A stretch of 64,000 bases of DNA, taken from CAWFKW01 sp963816535. GTDB taxonomy: Bacteria; Bacteroidota; Ignavibacteria; Tepidaquicellales; OLB5. Below the pieces are notes generated by a model. It was not told the DNA's origin. It did no database searches and worked only from the letters and a program-made list of their open reading frames with translations. The position numbers and the translations under genes were made by a program. Of this stretch, positions 35,346-43,765 are shown piece by piece; position 1 is the stretch's first letter; each line of letters begins with the position of its first letter. Location of the stretch: assembly GCA_963816535.1 (NCBI GenBank), contig CAWFKW010000003.1:1674001-1738000 (forward strand). Direction: 5' to 3'.

Positions 35346-37529
35346 ATGGTAACTACAAAAGAAATAAACATAGACGGTCAGATACTTAAGCTTGAGACAG
35401 GGAAACTTGCCAAGCAGGCAAGCGGCGCCGTGCTTGCAACATACGGCGATACAATAGTTCTTGCGACGGTTGTAGGAGCGGAAAACCCGGTCGAAGGACA
35501 GGATTTTTTCCCGCTGCAGGTTGAATACAGGGAAAAAACAGCGGCGGTTGGAAGGATCCCCGGCGGATTTTTCAAACGCGAAGGCAAACCGAGCGAAAAA
35601 GAAGTGCTTACATCAAGGTTAATAGACAGGCCGATCAGGCCGTTATTCCCCGATGGCTATAAGTGCGAAACTCAAATTATTATCGGCGTCTATTCATCTG
35701 ACCAGGAAAATGATTCGGACGTGGTAGCGGCGGTTGCAGCTTCTGCGGCGCTAATGGTATCCGACATACCGTTCGAAGGGCCAATCGGCGAAGTAAGAGT
35801 AGGCAGAGTTAACGGCGAGTTCCTTGTGAACCCTACGCATACTCAGCTTAAAGAAAGCGATATGGACCTTATTGTTGGCGGCACGGAAGACTCGGTTGTG
35901 ATGGTCGAAGGCGAAGCGAACGAAGCTTCAGAAACAGATTTGTTAAATGCCATCCGGTTCGCGCACGAGAACATTAAGCTTCTTTGCATAGCGCAGAAAG
36001 AGCTTGCAGCTGAATGCGGAAAGCCGAAACGCGAAGCGAAGCCCGCGGAAGTTAACGAAGAGCTTGTTAATGAAGTGAAGAGCCTTAGTTTTGACAAACT
36101 GAAAGAAATTCACCGCACCGCTTATAAGAAAGAAGAAAGAAGCCTGAAAACAAAAGAGCTTTTCGATTCAGTAATTGAAGCTCTAAAAGAAAAATACCCG
36201 GAACAGGAAAAAGCGATCTATACGATTTATGATGACCTTCAGTATGAAGATATGAGAGAAATGATACTTACCGAAGGCAAAAGAATAGACGGCAGAACCA
36301 CGAAAGACATCAGAACAATAACCTGCGAAGTCGGAATACTGCCAAGAACCCACGGTTCGTCGCTCTTCACAAGAGGCGAGACCCAGAGCTTAACATCTCT
36401 TACGCTGGGAACAAAGATGGACCAGCAGAGAATAGACGGCTTACTTCCCGAAGACGACAAATCGTTTATGCTTCACTATAACTTCCCGCCGTTTTCAACG
36501 GGCGAAACCGGAAGGTTTACGGGTCCGGGAAGGCGCGAGATCGGGCACGGACACCTGGCGGAGCGCTCACTAAAGAGCGTGCTTCCGGATGAAAAAGATT
36601 TTCCGTATACGATCAGGATCGTATCTGACATTCTTGAATCAAACGGCTCTTCTTCGATGGCTACCGTTTGCGCAGGCACGCTTGCGCTTATGGATGGCGG
36701 CGTTGGCATTAAAAAGCCGGTTGCCGGTATCGCGATGGGACTTATAAAAGAAGGCGACAGGATCGCGGTGCTTTCTGATATACTTGGAAATGAAGATCAT
36801 TTAGGCGATATGGATTTCAAAGTATGCGGCACAACCGAAGGTATCACCGGATTCCAGATGGATATAAAGATAAAAGGCGTTTCATTCGAGATAATGGAAA
36901 CAGCTTTGCTTCAGGCAAAAGAAGGCAGGCTGCATATACTTGGAATAATGAAAGAAACGCTTGCCGAGCCTAGAGCAAGCATATCCTCATACGCTCCGCA
37001 CCTGTACACAATGACCGTTCCAATCGATATGATAGGCGCGGTAATTGGCCCGGGCGGCAAGAATATCAGGCATATTATAGAGCAAAGCGGCGCTGAAATT
37101 AATATTGAAGACGACGGAACGGTTACAATTGCAGCGGTTTCAGGCGAATCAGCAAGTATCGCTCAATCTATGATAGCAAAGATAACCGAAGTTCCTGAAG
37201 TTGGAAAGATATACCAGGGTAAAGTAGTAAAGACAACCGAATTCGGCGCGTTTGTTGAAATTCTGCCGGGCAAAGAAGGCTTACTGCACATTTCACAAAT
37301 TGACATTAAACGCGTTGCTAAGGTTGAAGACGTACTGAAACGCGGCGATGAAATTGAAGTTAAAGTTATCGCAATAGATAAAGAGAACGGCAAATATTCG
37401 CTCAGCAGAAAAGTGCTGATGGAAGGCTACAATCCCGAAGACGATAAGGATAAAGGGGAACGTAAACATCACAGCGGCGGCGGCGACCGCAGGCGCCACG
37501 ATGGACACAGAGAACATAAGAAGGATTGA
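35346..37529 (+). CDS. pnp: polyribonucleotide nucleotidyltransferase (PNPase)
   Basis: 727 residues: two RNase PH domains (about 1-235 and 315-545) around a helical domain, then KH (MIGAVIGPGGKNIRHIIEQSG, about 562-582) and S1 (GKVVKTTEFGAFVEILPGKEG). The second core has the FFR-like LPPDD-type region LLPEDDKSFMLHYNFPPFS and SDILGNEDHLGDMDFKV. It degrades RNA by phosphorolysis. The tail is His/Arg/Lys-rich. It ends the operon at a strong terminator. Confidence 0.97.
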   Translation: MVTTKEINIDGQILKLETGKLAKQASGAVLATYGDTIVLATVVGAENPVEGQDFFPLQVEYREKTAAVGRIPGGFFKREGKPSEKEVLTSRLIDRPIRPLFPDGYKCETQIIIGVYSSDQENDSDVVAAVAASAALMVSDIPFEGPIGEVRVGRVNGEFLVNPTHTQLKESDMDLIVGGTEDSVVMVEGEANEASETDLLNAIRFAHENIKLLCIAQKELAAECGKPKREAKPAEVNEELVNEVKSLSFDKLKEIHRTAYKKEERSLKTKELFDSVIEALKEKYPEQEKAIYTIYDDLQYEDMREMILTEGKRIDGRTTKDIRTITCEVGILPRTHGSSLFTRGETQSLTSLTLGTKMDQQRIDGLLPEDDKSFMLHYNFPPFSTGETGRFTGPGRREIGHGHLAERSLKSVLPDEKDFPYTIRIVSDILESNGSSSMATVCAGTLALMDGGVGIKKPVAGIAMGLIKEGDRIAVLSDILGNEDHLGDMDFKVCGTTEGITGFQMDIKIKGVSFEIMETALLQAKEGRLHILGIMKETLAEPRASISSYAPHLYTMTVPIDMIGAVIGPGGKNIRHIIEQSGAEINIEDDGTVTIAAVSGESASIAQSMIAKITEVPEVGKIYQGKVVKTTEFGAFVEILPGKEGLLHISQIDIKRVAKVEDVLKRGDEIEVKVIAIDKENGKYSLSRKVLMEGYNPEDDKDKGERKHHSGGGDRRRHDGHREHKKD

Positions 37530-37572
37530 TGATTTGAGATTTGAGATGTAAGATTTAAAAGATTCAGATAAA

Positions 37573-37606
37573 TAAAAATGCGGACTTAAAATGTTCGCAT
37601 TTTTGT
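37573..37606 (+). terminator. rho-independent terminator after pnp
   Basis: AAATGCGGAC pairs with GTTCGCATTT (one G-T pair) and is followed by TTTTTG. It closes the nusA-pnp operon. Confidence 0.85.
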
Positions 37607-37686
37607 TTAAACCAATTTCTAAATGCCATAAGAACAAAGGATAATTCTCCGGGTATGGAATTGAAAATATTGAGCGAAAAGGATAT

Positions 37687-37709
37687 ATTGTAATAAATTG
37701 TAATACAAT
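37687..37709 (+). promoter_or_regulatory. operator-like repeat before the antitoxin gene
   Basis: ATTGTAATA occurs at 37687-37695 and again at 37697-37705, ten bases apart, and the second copy forms the palindrome ATTGTAATACAAT that ends on the start codon. Repeats one helical turn apart are typical binding sites of ribbon-helix-helix antitoxins. Confidence 0.55.
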
Positions 37710-37932
37710 GAGAGAAATTCTATCAATCAGTTTGACGGCAAAATTAAAACGCAAAATTAACAGCGCTTCAAGGCAGTATAAACTGTCTAAAAGCGAGATA
37801 GTAAAGCGGGCGCTTGATAAATATCTTGTAAGTATGGATTTTTTGAAACTCCGGGAAAAGATGATGCCATATGCGCGAAAAAAGAATTACTTTTCTGATG
37901 AAGACATTTTCAGCGATAAAGACATTTCTTGA
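37708..37932 (+). CDS. ribbon-helix-helix antitoxin-like protein
   Basis: 74 residues. REILSISLTAKLKRKINSASRQYKLSKSEIVKRALDKYL has the strand-helix-helix order of CopG/MetJ-type DNA-binding domains, followed by an acidic C-terminus (DEDIFSDKDIS) that could wrap the toxin. It overlaps the PIN gene by 4 nt and has a repeat over its start, consistent with autoregulation. Confidence 0.8.
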   Translation: MREILSISLTAKLKRKINSASRQYKLSKSEIVKRALDKYLVSMDFLKLREKMMPYARKKNYFSDEDIFSDKDIS

Positions 37933-38327
37933 AGATTGTTTTTGATACTAACGTTATTATGTCCGCTTTTTTAACGGAAGGTCTGTCTTATAAAGTATTT
38001 GATGAATGCCTGAATAATTTCGATATTGTTATATCAAAATGGATTATCTCGGAAATTCAAGAGAAGTTACAGGTTAAATTTAGAATTCCGAATCCTCAGA
38101 TCAATCAACTTACCAAATTCCTAAGAACAAATTTGATAAACCTGGACCCAATCGGCCCGCTTCCCGGGGTTTGCCGGGACAGTGACGATAACAATGTTCT
38201 TAAATTAGCCGATTTTTCCCGGGCGGATGTGATTGTAACAGGCGACAAAGATTTACTTGTTTTAAAATCCTATTTAGGGGCCAAAATCATGAACCCACGG
38301 CAGTTTTTTGAAAAGTATCTTCATTGA
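37929..38327 (+). CDS. PIN-domain toxin, COG1569-type
   Basis: 132 residues from a TTG start inside the antitoxin stop (TTGA). The PIN acidic residues are visible: Asp6 in VFDTNV, Glu42 in ISEIQEKL, Asp86/87 in RDSDDNNVLKLA and Asp106 in VTGDKDLL. PIN toxins cleave RNA, often tRNA. With the preceding ribbon-helix-helix gene it forms a type II toxin-antitoxin pair. It sits between the pnp terminator and a symporter gene, a small accessory insertion. Confidence 0.85.
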   Translation: MKIVFDTNVIMSAFLTEGLSYKVFDECLNNFDIVISKWIISEIQEKLQVKFRIPNPQINQLTKFLRTNLINLDPIGPLPGVCRDSDDNNVLKLADFSRADVIVTGDKDLLVLKSYLGAKIMNPRQFFEKYLH

Positions 38328-38367
38328 AATTCTTGAAAATCAAGAAACCAATAGAATCAATCAATAA

Positions 38368-39885
38368 ATGAATTTTTCTCCCATCGATTACGGCATTGTA
38401 GCGGTCTATCTTGTTGGCGTTGTAGTTTACGGATTTATTTCATCGCGTAAGCAGAAAACCACAAAGGATTATTTCCTTGGCGGCAAAGAAATGAAGTGGT
38501 GGGCAGTTGGACTTTCAATAGTAGCCAGCGAAACCAGCACTCTTACATTTATCAGCATTCCCGGACTTGCATACCGCGGCAATTTGCAGTTTATGCAATT
38601 AATATTCGGATATTTTGTAGGCAGGCTGCTTGTAACTGTTATTTTTATCCCTGCTTATTATAAAGGCGATATTGAAACCGCTTATGATTTCCTCGGCAAG
38701 CGGTTTGGACAGGGTCTTCGAAAACTTACATCATCTGTTTTTATAATAACCAGAGTTCTTGCTTCAGGAGTTAGATTATTCGCTACCGCAATTCCCGTTC
38801 ACATAATAACCGGGTATGACTATCCTACCAGTATAGCAATTATCGGAGTATTCACGCTAATATATACTTACCTGGGCGGCTTAAAGGCTGTGGTCACAAT
38901 GGACGTGGTTCAGATGTTTATATATGTTGGCGGCGCTGTAACATCTATGATCATTGTGTTTCACTACCTGCCAAATGGATTAGACGACGTAATAAAATAC
39001 GCGACAATTAACGGAACAAACAAATTTGAAATTTTCAGCGTTAACCCATTCACAAATTTTTCTGAATTCTTTGCAGCTCCTTACACGCTTGTGGGCGCGC
39101 TTCTTGGCGGAACATTTCTAACAATGGCTTCACATGGCACGGACCAGCTGCTTGTACAAAGACTGCTTGGCTGTAAAACAAAGAAAGAGAGCCAAAAAGC
39201 GCTGATGCTTGACGCTACGGTTATAGTAATTCAGTTTGCATTCTTTTTATTCCTTGGTTTGTGCCTCTATGCGTTTTATCACGGCGTTGCCTTTAACGAG
39301 CTTGTAATGAAATCAACAGGTCTAAAGCTATCCAGCTCAGACGAGATTTTCCCGAAGTTTATCGTTGAAAATCTGCCGGCAGGAGTTGCAGGCCTTGTGA
39401 TAGCGGGCATTCTTGCATCTGCCATGGGCACGCTTTCGTCTGCAATCAGCTCGCTTGCCTCTTCCACTTATCTTGATCTGTTCCGCCCAAGGTCAAAAGA
39501 AGGAATCGCAGAAAAGGGCGACCCGAAAAAAGAAATGTTCTGGTCGCGGATCTTCACATTAGTGTGGGGCGCAGCTCTCACAGGCGGCGCAATGATATTT
39601 AAGGATTCAAAGAACCCCGTGGTTGAGCTGGGCTTATCCATTGCATCGTTTACATACGGCGGATTGCTTGGAACGTTTTTGCTTGGCGTGTTCTTTAAGA
39701 AAATAAAACAGGCCGACGCCTCTATAGGGTTTATATGTGGAATTCTTGGGATGGTTTTTGTAATTTACTATACCAAAACGGCATATACATGGTACACTGT
39801 TATAGGGGTTATTATAACGATTCTGGTTGCGAACATTGTAAATTTATTTACTAACAAAAAAACTAAAACGGCAGAACAAATATGA
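38368..39885 (+). CDS. sodium:solute symporter family protein
   Basis: 505 residues with about 13 hydrophobic spans. Family features: KTTKDYFLGGKEMKWWAVGLSIVASETS (about 29-56), GGLKAVVTMDVVQMFIYVGG (about 170-189) and GLVIAGILASAMGTLSSAISSLAS (about 344-367), where the Ser/Ala-rich helix builds the sodium site. Substrate (sugar, proline, acetate or other) cannot be told. Its stop overlaps the next gene by 4 nt. Confidence 0.92.
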   Translation: MNFSPIDYGIVAVYLVGVVVYGFISSRKQKTTKDYFLGGKEMKWWAVGLSIVASETSTLTFISIPGLAYRGNLQFMQLIFGYFVGRLLVTVIFIPAYYKGDIETAYDFLGKRFGQGLRKLTSSVFIITRVLASGVRLFATAIPVHIITGYDYPTSIAIIGVFTLIYTYLGGLKAVVTMDVVQMFIYVGGAVTSMIIVFHYLPNGLDDVIKYATINGTNKFEIFSVNPFTNFSEFFAAPYTLVGALLGGTFLTMASHGTDQLLVQRLLGCKTKKESQKALMLDATVIVIQFAFFLFLGLCLYAFYHGVAFNELVMKSTGLKLSSSDEIFPKFIVENLPAGVAGLVIAGILASAMGTLSSAISSLASSTYLDLFRPRSKEGIAEKGDPKKEMFWSRIFTLVWGAALTGGAMIFKDSKNPVVELGLSIASFTYGGLLGTFLLGVFFKKIKQADASIGFICGILGMVFVIYYTKTAYTWYTVIGVIITILVANIVNLFTNKKTKTAEQI

Positions 39886-40616
39886 AACTAGCAATCCCGA
39901 TTTTCCTGTTTCTTTCGCTTGCGTCCGGTTTGTATGCGCAGAGCTATACATTAGAAACAAAAGAAATTAAAAAGAAGGTCGAAAAACCAAAACAGTACGA
40001 GGTAGATATTTCATACCCGCAGATCAAGGGACTCAACAACTCTTCGCAGGACGGGTTCAACAAAATGATGACCTCGCGAATGAACGCTGAAAAAGACACT
40101 TTTGTCGCCTGGATGAAGGACTGGGAAGTAATGAATCACCAGCCGGACATGGGAAGTTATTATGATGTGAACGATACAGTGTTATACATGGATTCAAAAT
40201 TGATCAGCGTAATTTGTTACGTTGATACATATTCCGAAGGAGCGGCGCATCCAAATAACTGGTCATTCAGTATTAATTACGACCTCAGCAGGAACAAAGA
40301 GATATCGCTTTCAGATTTGTTCACTGGCGATTATGTCAAATTCTTTTCGGATTATTGTATTAAAGATATTACAAAACAGAAAAAAGAAAACTATGCGCCG
40401 GATCTTAACGCGCCCGATGACTTCACGCTGGACGGAGCAGGACCAAAGGAAGAAAATTTTAAAGACTTCAATCCTACAAAAGAAGGCTTCTTGATTACAT
40501 TCCCGACATACCAGGTTGGGGCGTATGTGGAGGGGCCTATGGAAGTGTTGATACCGTACAATCTCTTAAAGGATTATGCAAAAGCAGGCGGACCGCTTGA
40601 AAGCTTTGTGAAATAG
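39882..40616 (+). CDS. secreted DUF3298/DUF4163-type protein
   Basis: 244 residues with a signal peptide (MKLAIPIFLFLSLASGLYAQS). The mature part contains YSEGAAHPNNWSFSINYDLSRNKEISLSDLF (about 117-148), the DUF3298 landmark (GGAHG/N, then a strand and LxDLF). These proteins (RsiV-like C-terminal domain in some) are periplasmic with unknown roles. The ATGA overlap with the symporter gene suggests translational coupling. Confidence 0.85.
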   Translation: MKLAIPIFLFLSLASGLYAQSYTLETKEIKKKVEKPKQYEVDISYPQIKGLNNSSQDGFNKMMTSRMNAEKDTFVAWMKDWEVMNHQPDMGSYYDVNDTVLYMDSKLISVICYVDTYSEGAAHPNNWSFSINYDLSRNKEISLSDLFTGDYVKFFSDYCIKDITKQKKENYAPDLNAPDDFTLDGAGPKEENFKDFNPTKEGFLITFPTYQVGAYVEGPMEVLIPYNLLKDYAKAGGPLESFVK

Positions 40617-40648
40617 TTAAACAAAGTTCCGGGCTGATTATTTTTTTT

Positions 40649-40687
40649 AAGCCAAATCTGATTTTTCGGGTTTGGCTTTTTTTGTTC
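40649..40687 (+). terminator. rho-independent terminator after the symporter operon
   Basis: AAGCCAAA pairs with TTTGGCTT and is followed by a long T run. It lies about 35 nt after the stop at 40616. Confidence 0.88.
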
Positions 40688-40712
40688 GCATCCGAGGCTT
40701 TAATATACCATT

Positions 40713-40723
40713 ATACTGTTACA
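40713..40723 (+). promoter_or_regulatory. ATACTGTTACA motif upstream of lipoprotein gene 1
   Basis: The 11-mer ATACTGTTACA occurs here and at 41944-41954, upstream of both paralogous lipoprotein genes (112 and 57 nt before the ATGs). It may be part of a promoter or an operator. No regulator is known. Confidence 0.4.
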
Positions 40724-40834
40724 TTTCCTGATTAAACCTTTCCCCTTTCCTGTTGTCTTATTACCAGAAGACTCAAAAAAATCACAAAAACAATAAAAAT
40801 CAGCAATTTAAACGAGAAACGGGAGATATTTGCA

Positions 40835-41812
40835 ATGAAGTATTCAAAGAAATTAACAATGTTTGCTGTTATTGCGCTTTTAGCCGGAATGTCGGCATAT
40901 TTTGCGGCATGCAGCAACAGCGTAACAACTACGCCAATCACAGATGAGGATTTCATCAAGGGAGTTGTAACCGGAACATATTCCGACGGGGCTTCAGAAA
41001 GTCCATTACTATCGACAACCGCCTCGGATCTTGACGACGGCGGAGCTGTAGCTGACCAGGATAACGGCGGAGGGAACCCGATCGATTCGCTTAAGAGATG
41101 GGGAAGAAAAGTTTTGTCGGTAGCTGTTGACGTCCAGATCACCAACGAAGGCGACACGGTAAAATCAGCTCTTGTTACCCGGACCATTACAGGGGTGTTT
41201 ATTATCAGGGGATATTCAGGAGGAGTTATGGATTCAGTTAACAAACCATATACAGAAGTTCTGAAAAGAACGATCGACTTCAAGAGAATTAATACTACAT
41301 CAGACCCAAGAAGGAACTGGAAGCTTTACCATGTTTCGATGGTAAACGGCAATACAACAATGCCGCAAACGGGAACGGATAATATTACTATGACTAACAT
41401 CAGCGTTTATGTAAACGGTAGCGCTACCCCGACGTATTCGTTCAACGGTCCGGATTTCAGCCAGAACGTATTTACCACAATCTGGGCAGGCGGCGCCGGA
41501 ATCCCCGAATTTGACCGCGGGTCAACCATAAGGGTGGTTGTTTCACTTACATCAAACCAGCCGGATACAGATTATGTGGCGTGGCACTGGGTTAGAAATG
41601 CGTACGGTTTTCACAGGGTCGCTTTCACGTTGACATCAAGCATTGGTAACAGCGCAAGGACTTACGAGAAAACATTTACAATATTCAGCGATCACAGGAT
41701 AGGCGTCTTTAACGGTTACATAAGCGCAAATACGCACAAATCATTATGGGATGACAACCCGGCTTTATTCTCTTCTACAACAACCGGAACTCCATACAGA
41801 GTTACGCGTTAA
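40835..41812 (+). CDS. hypothetical lipoprotein, paralogue 1
   Basis: 325 residues. The N-terminus (MKYSKKLTMFAVIAL...FAACS) is a lipoprotein signal with Cys near residue 26. The mature protein has an Asp/Gly-rich stretch and then a long beta-rich region with conserved blocks shared with the next gene: GRKVLSVAVDVQ, RTITG, KPYTEVLKR, NGPDF, GGAGIP, AWHWVRNAYGFHR, YEKTFTI and NGYISANTHKSL. I recognise no named family. GAGA-type sequence before the ATG is weak (GGGAG about 14 nt upstream). Confidence 0.7.
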   Translation: MKYSKKLTMFAVIALLAGMSAYFAACSNSVTTTPITDEDFIKGVVTGTYSDGASESPLLSTTASDLDDGGAVADQDNGGGNPIDSLKRWGRKVLSVAVDVQITNEGDTVKSALVTRTITGVFIIRGYSGGVMDSVNKPYTEVLKRTIDFKRINTTSDPRRNWKLYHVSMVNGNTTMPQTGTDNITMTNISVYVNGSATPTYSFNGPDFSQNVFTTIWAGGAGIPEFDRGSTIRVVVSLTSNQPDTDYVAWHWVRNAYGFHRVAFTLTSSIGNSARTYEKTFTIFSDHRIGVFNGYISANTHKSLWDDNPALFSSTTTGTPYRVTR

Positions 41813-41839
41813 GAAATATTTTTACCTGAATATATTTCG

Positions 41840-41873
41840 GAGGCTGCTTTGAGAAAAGCGGCCTCTTGTTGTT
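41840..41873 (+). terminator. terminator after lipoprotein gene 1
   Basis: GAGGCTGCTTT pairs with AAAGCGGCCTC over a GAGA loop and is followed by TTGTTGTTT. Each paralogue has its own terminator, so the two are separate transcription units. Confidence 0.8.
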
Positions 41874-41943
41874 TATGAATTCATAACTTTTTATTTTCAC
41901 AAATACCCTGTTTAGGTTTAAACCTTTGGCGCCTGACCGCGTC

Positions 41944-41954
41944 ATACTGTTACA
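41944..41954 (+). promoter_or_regulatory. ATACTGTTACA motif upstream of lipoprotein gene 2
   Basis: Second copy of the shared 11-mer, 57 nt before the ATG at 42011. Confidence 0.4.
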
Positions 41955-42010
41955 AGGTCAAAAGAAAAAATAGATGAATCAAAAATAAAACTAAACAGGA
42001 GAAACAAGAA

Positions 42011-42994
42011 ATGAATTTACTAAAATCAGCAAAAGGCGCAATCGCGCTTCTTATCATCGGAGGCATCGCATTTTACTTTACAGCGTGCAGCCAGGATAAC
42101 ATAACTTCGGCGGATAATTTAACCGACGAACAATATCTTCAGCAGGTGGTTCAGTCAGGCACGGGAAGCAATAACCAGGCTGAAGAAGACCTGATGGCGG
42201 ATGAATCAACGGATATGGACAACAGCGGCGCGGTCCCCAATAATGATAATCAAATTGATACGCTGATAAGATGGGGAAGAAGAATAACCGGCGTAAACGT
42301 AAATTATTCTATTACTTCGCTTGGCGATACCGAAAAGACCGTAAATGTTACAAGAACTATCACCGGCAATTATATTATTATAGGAAACATCAACGGATCA
42401 GTTGATACGATAGTAAAACCATACACGGAAGTTTTGAAGAGATACGTCGCATTTAAGAGGATTGCAAGAACTAACCATCCGAGGTTTAACTGGAAGCTTT
42501 ACCAGGTTTCTATGGCAGACGCCCAAACAACCGCTCCGCAGGTTGGAAGCGATTACGTTAAAATGACTAAACTTGAAGTTTACGTTAACGGTACGCTGAA
42601 ATATACTTTGAACGGGCCGGATTTTACGCAGGATGTATTTACAACAATACGTTTTGGCGGCGCGGGTATACCCTCGGTGAACAAAGGCGACCAGGTCAAA
42701 ATGGTCTTATATACCAACTCAACCGAAACCGAAACGGATATAGTCGCATGGCACTGGGCGCGCAATACGTTTGGTTTCCACAGGGAGCCATTTGCAATGA
42801 CCTCAAATGTGTGGAACCCGTCTATAAACGCATATGACAGGACATACGAGAAGACTTTCACAATCTACATGCAGCACAGGGCAGGTATCTTCAACGGGTA
42901 CCTAAGCGCAAATACGCATCAGTCGTTATACGATAGTTCCCCCTCGCTGTTTGCATCTGATGAGCTTGGAACGCCGTACAAAGTGCTGCCATAA
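42011..42994 (+). CDS. hypothetical lipoprotein, paralogue 2
   Basis: 327 residues, lipoprotein signal with FYFTACS, Cys near residue 26, and CAGGAGA about 8 nt before the ATG. It shares most conserved blocks with paralogue 1 (RWGRR, RTITGNYII, KPYTEVLKR, NWKLYQVSM, NGPDF, FGGAGIP, AWHWARNTFGFHR, YEKTFTIYMQHR, NGYLSANTH). The pair arose by tandem duplication. The aromatic AWHW.RN..GFHR block looks like a ligand or carbohydrate patch, which is a guess. Confidence 0.7.
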   Translation: MNLLKSAKGAIALLIIGGIAFYFTACSQDNITSADNLTDEQYLQQVVQSGTGSNNQAEEDLMADESTDMDNSGAVPNNDNQIDTLIRWGRRITGVNVNYSITSLGDTEKTVNVTRTITGNYIIIGNINGSVDTIVKPYTEVLKRYVAFKRIARTNHPRFNWKLYQVSMADAQTTAPQVGSDYVKMTKLEVYVNGTLKYTLNGPDFTQDVFTTIRFGGAGIPSVNKGDQVKMVLYTNSTETETDIVAWHWARNTFGFHREPFAMTSNVWNPSINAYDRTYEKTFTIYMQHRAGIFNGYLSANTHQSLYDSSPSLFASDELGTPYKVLP

Positions 42995-43021
42995 TCAGGA
43001 AATAAATAGAGTTTTATCTTC

Positions 43022-43053
43022 AGAACCCTCCTTTAATAGGAGGGTTCTGCGTT
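43022..43053 (+). terminator. terminator after lipoprotein gene 2
   Basis: AGAACCCTCCT pairs perfectly with AGGAGGGTTCT over a TTTAAT loop, then GCGTTT. The U tract is weak, but the stem is strong. Confidence 0.7.
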
Positions 43054-43110
43054 TATGCACAATTTTAATGGTTTAATCCGATATTACTATCACGTATATT
43101 TAATTTTACT

Positions 43111-43118
43111 TAAATTTG
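43111..43118 (+). promoter_or_regulatory. candidate -7 box upstream of gpmA
   Basis: TAAATTTG matches TAnnTTTG 20 nt before the gpmA ATG. No clear -33 TTG is visible, so support is partial. Confidence 0.4.
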
Positions 43119-43137
43119 TAAAATTTATGCTATTACT

Positions 43138-43740
43138 ATGCCAAACTTAGTACTTATACGCCACGGTCAATCCGAGTGGAACAAAGAAAACCGTTTTACG
43201 GGGTGGGTTGATATACCCCTTTCAGAAAACGGCAGGGAGGAGGCGCGCCAGGCAGGCGAGAAGCTCAAAGGGATGAAATTCGATAAGGGTTACACCTCCG
43301 TTCTTCAGCGGGCAACCGAAACTTACGATATTGCAGTTAAGGTTGCGGGGATTAATATCCCGCTGGAAAAGGATAAAGCTCTGAATGAAAGAATGTACGG
43401 AGATTTGCAGGGATTGAATAAAGACGAATGCCGCAAGAAGTTTGGCGAAGAACAGGTGCACATCTGGCGCAGAAGCTACGACACTCCGCCTCCAAACGGG
43501 GAATCTCTTAGGGATACCGCCGATAGAACGCTTCCGTATTATAAACTAAAAATTGAACCGGAGTTAAAAGCCGGGAATAATATACTTGTGGTGGCGCATG
43601 GGAACAGCCTAAGGGCGTTGATAATGTACCTGGACGATCTGAGCCCGGAGGAGATTGTGAAAGTGGAAATACCGACAGGCGTGCCGATATTATATGAACT
43701 GGATGAGAATTTGAAAATTGTCAATAAAAAGGAATTATAA
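43138..43740 (+). CDS. gpmA: 2,3-bisphosphoglycerate-dependent phosphoglycerate mutase
   Basis: 200 residues, a short form of the family. The phosphohistidine loop is LIRHGQSEWNKENRFTGW (6-23, His9), followed by LNERMYGDLQGLNK (about 82-95) and VVAHGNSLRALIMYLD with the second catalytic His. It interconverts 3- and 2-phosphoglycerate in glycolysis. The C-terminal region is shorter than in the E. coli enzyme. Confidence 0.93.
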   Translation: MPNLVLIRHGQSEWNKENRFTGWVDIPLSENGREEARQAGEKLKGMKFDKGYTSVLQRATETYDIAVKVAGINIPLEKDKALNERMYGDLQGLNKDECRKKFGEEQVHIWRRSYDTPPPNGESLRDTADRTLPYYKLKIEPELKAGNNILVVAHGNSLRALIMYLDDLSPEEIVKVEIPTGVPILYELDENLKIVNKKEL

Positions 43741-43762
43741 TTAACCGCCAAGGACGCAAAGA
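43741..43762 (+). repeat. left inverted repeat of the GxxExxY cassette
   Basis: TTAACCGCCAAGGACGCAAA, directly after the gpmA stop and 5 nt before the GxxExxY ATG. Its imperfect inverted copy lies at 44138-44159. Confidence 0.65.
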
Positions 43763-43765
43763 AAA

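Noticed and set aside
40732..41283. Minus-strand ORF (183 codons) opposite lipoprotein gene 1
   Set aside because: It overlaps a well-supported lipoprotein gene with a conserved paralogue.
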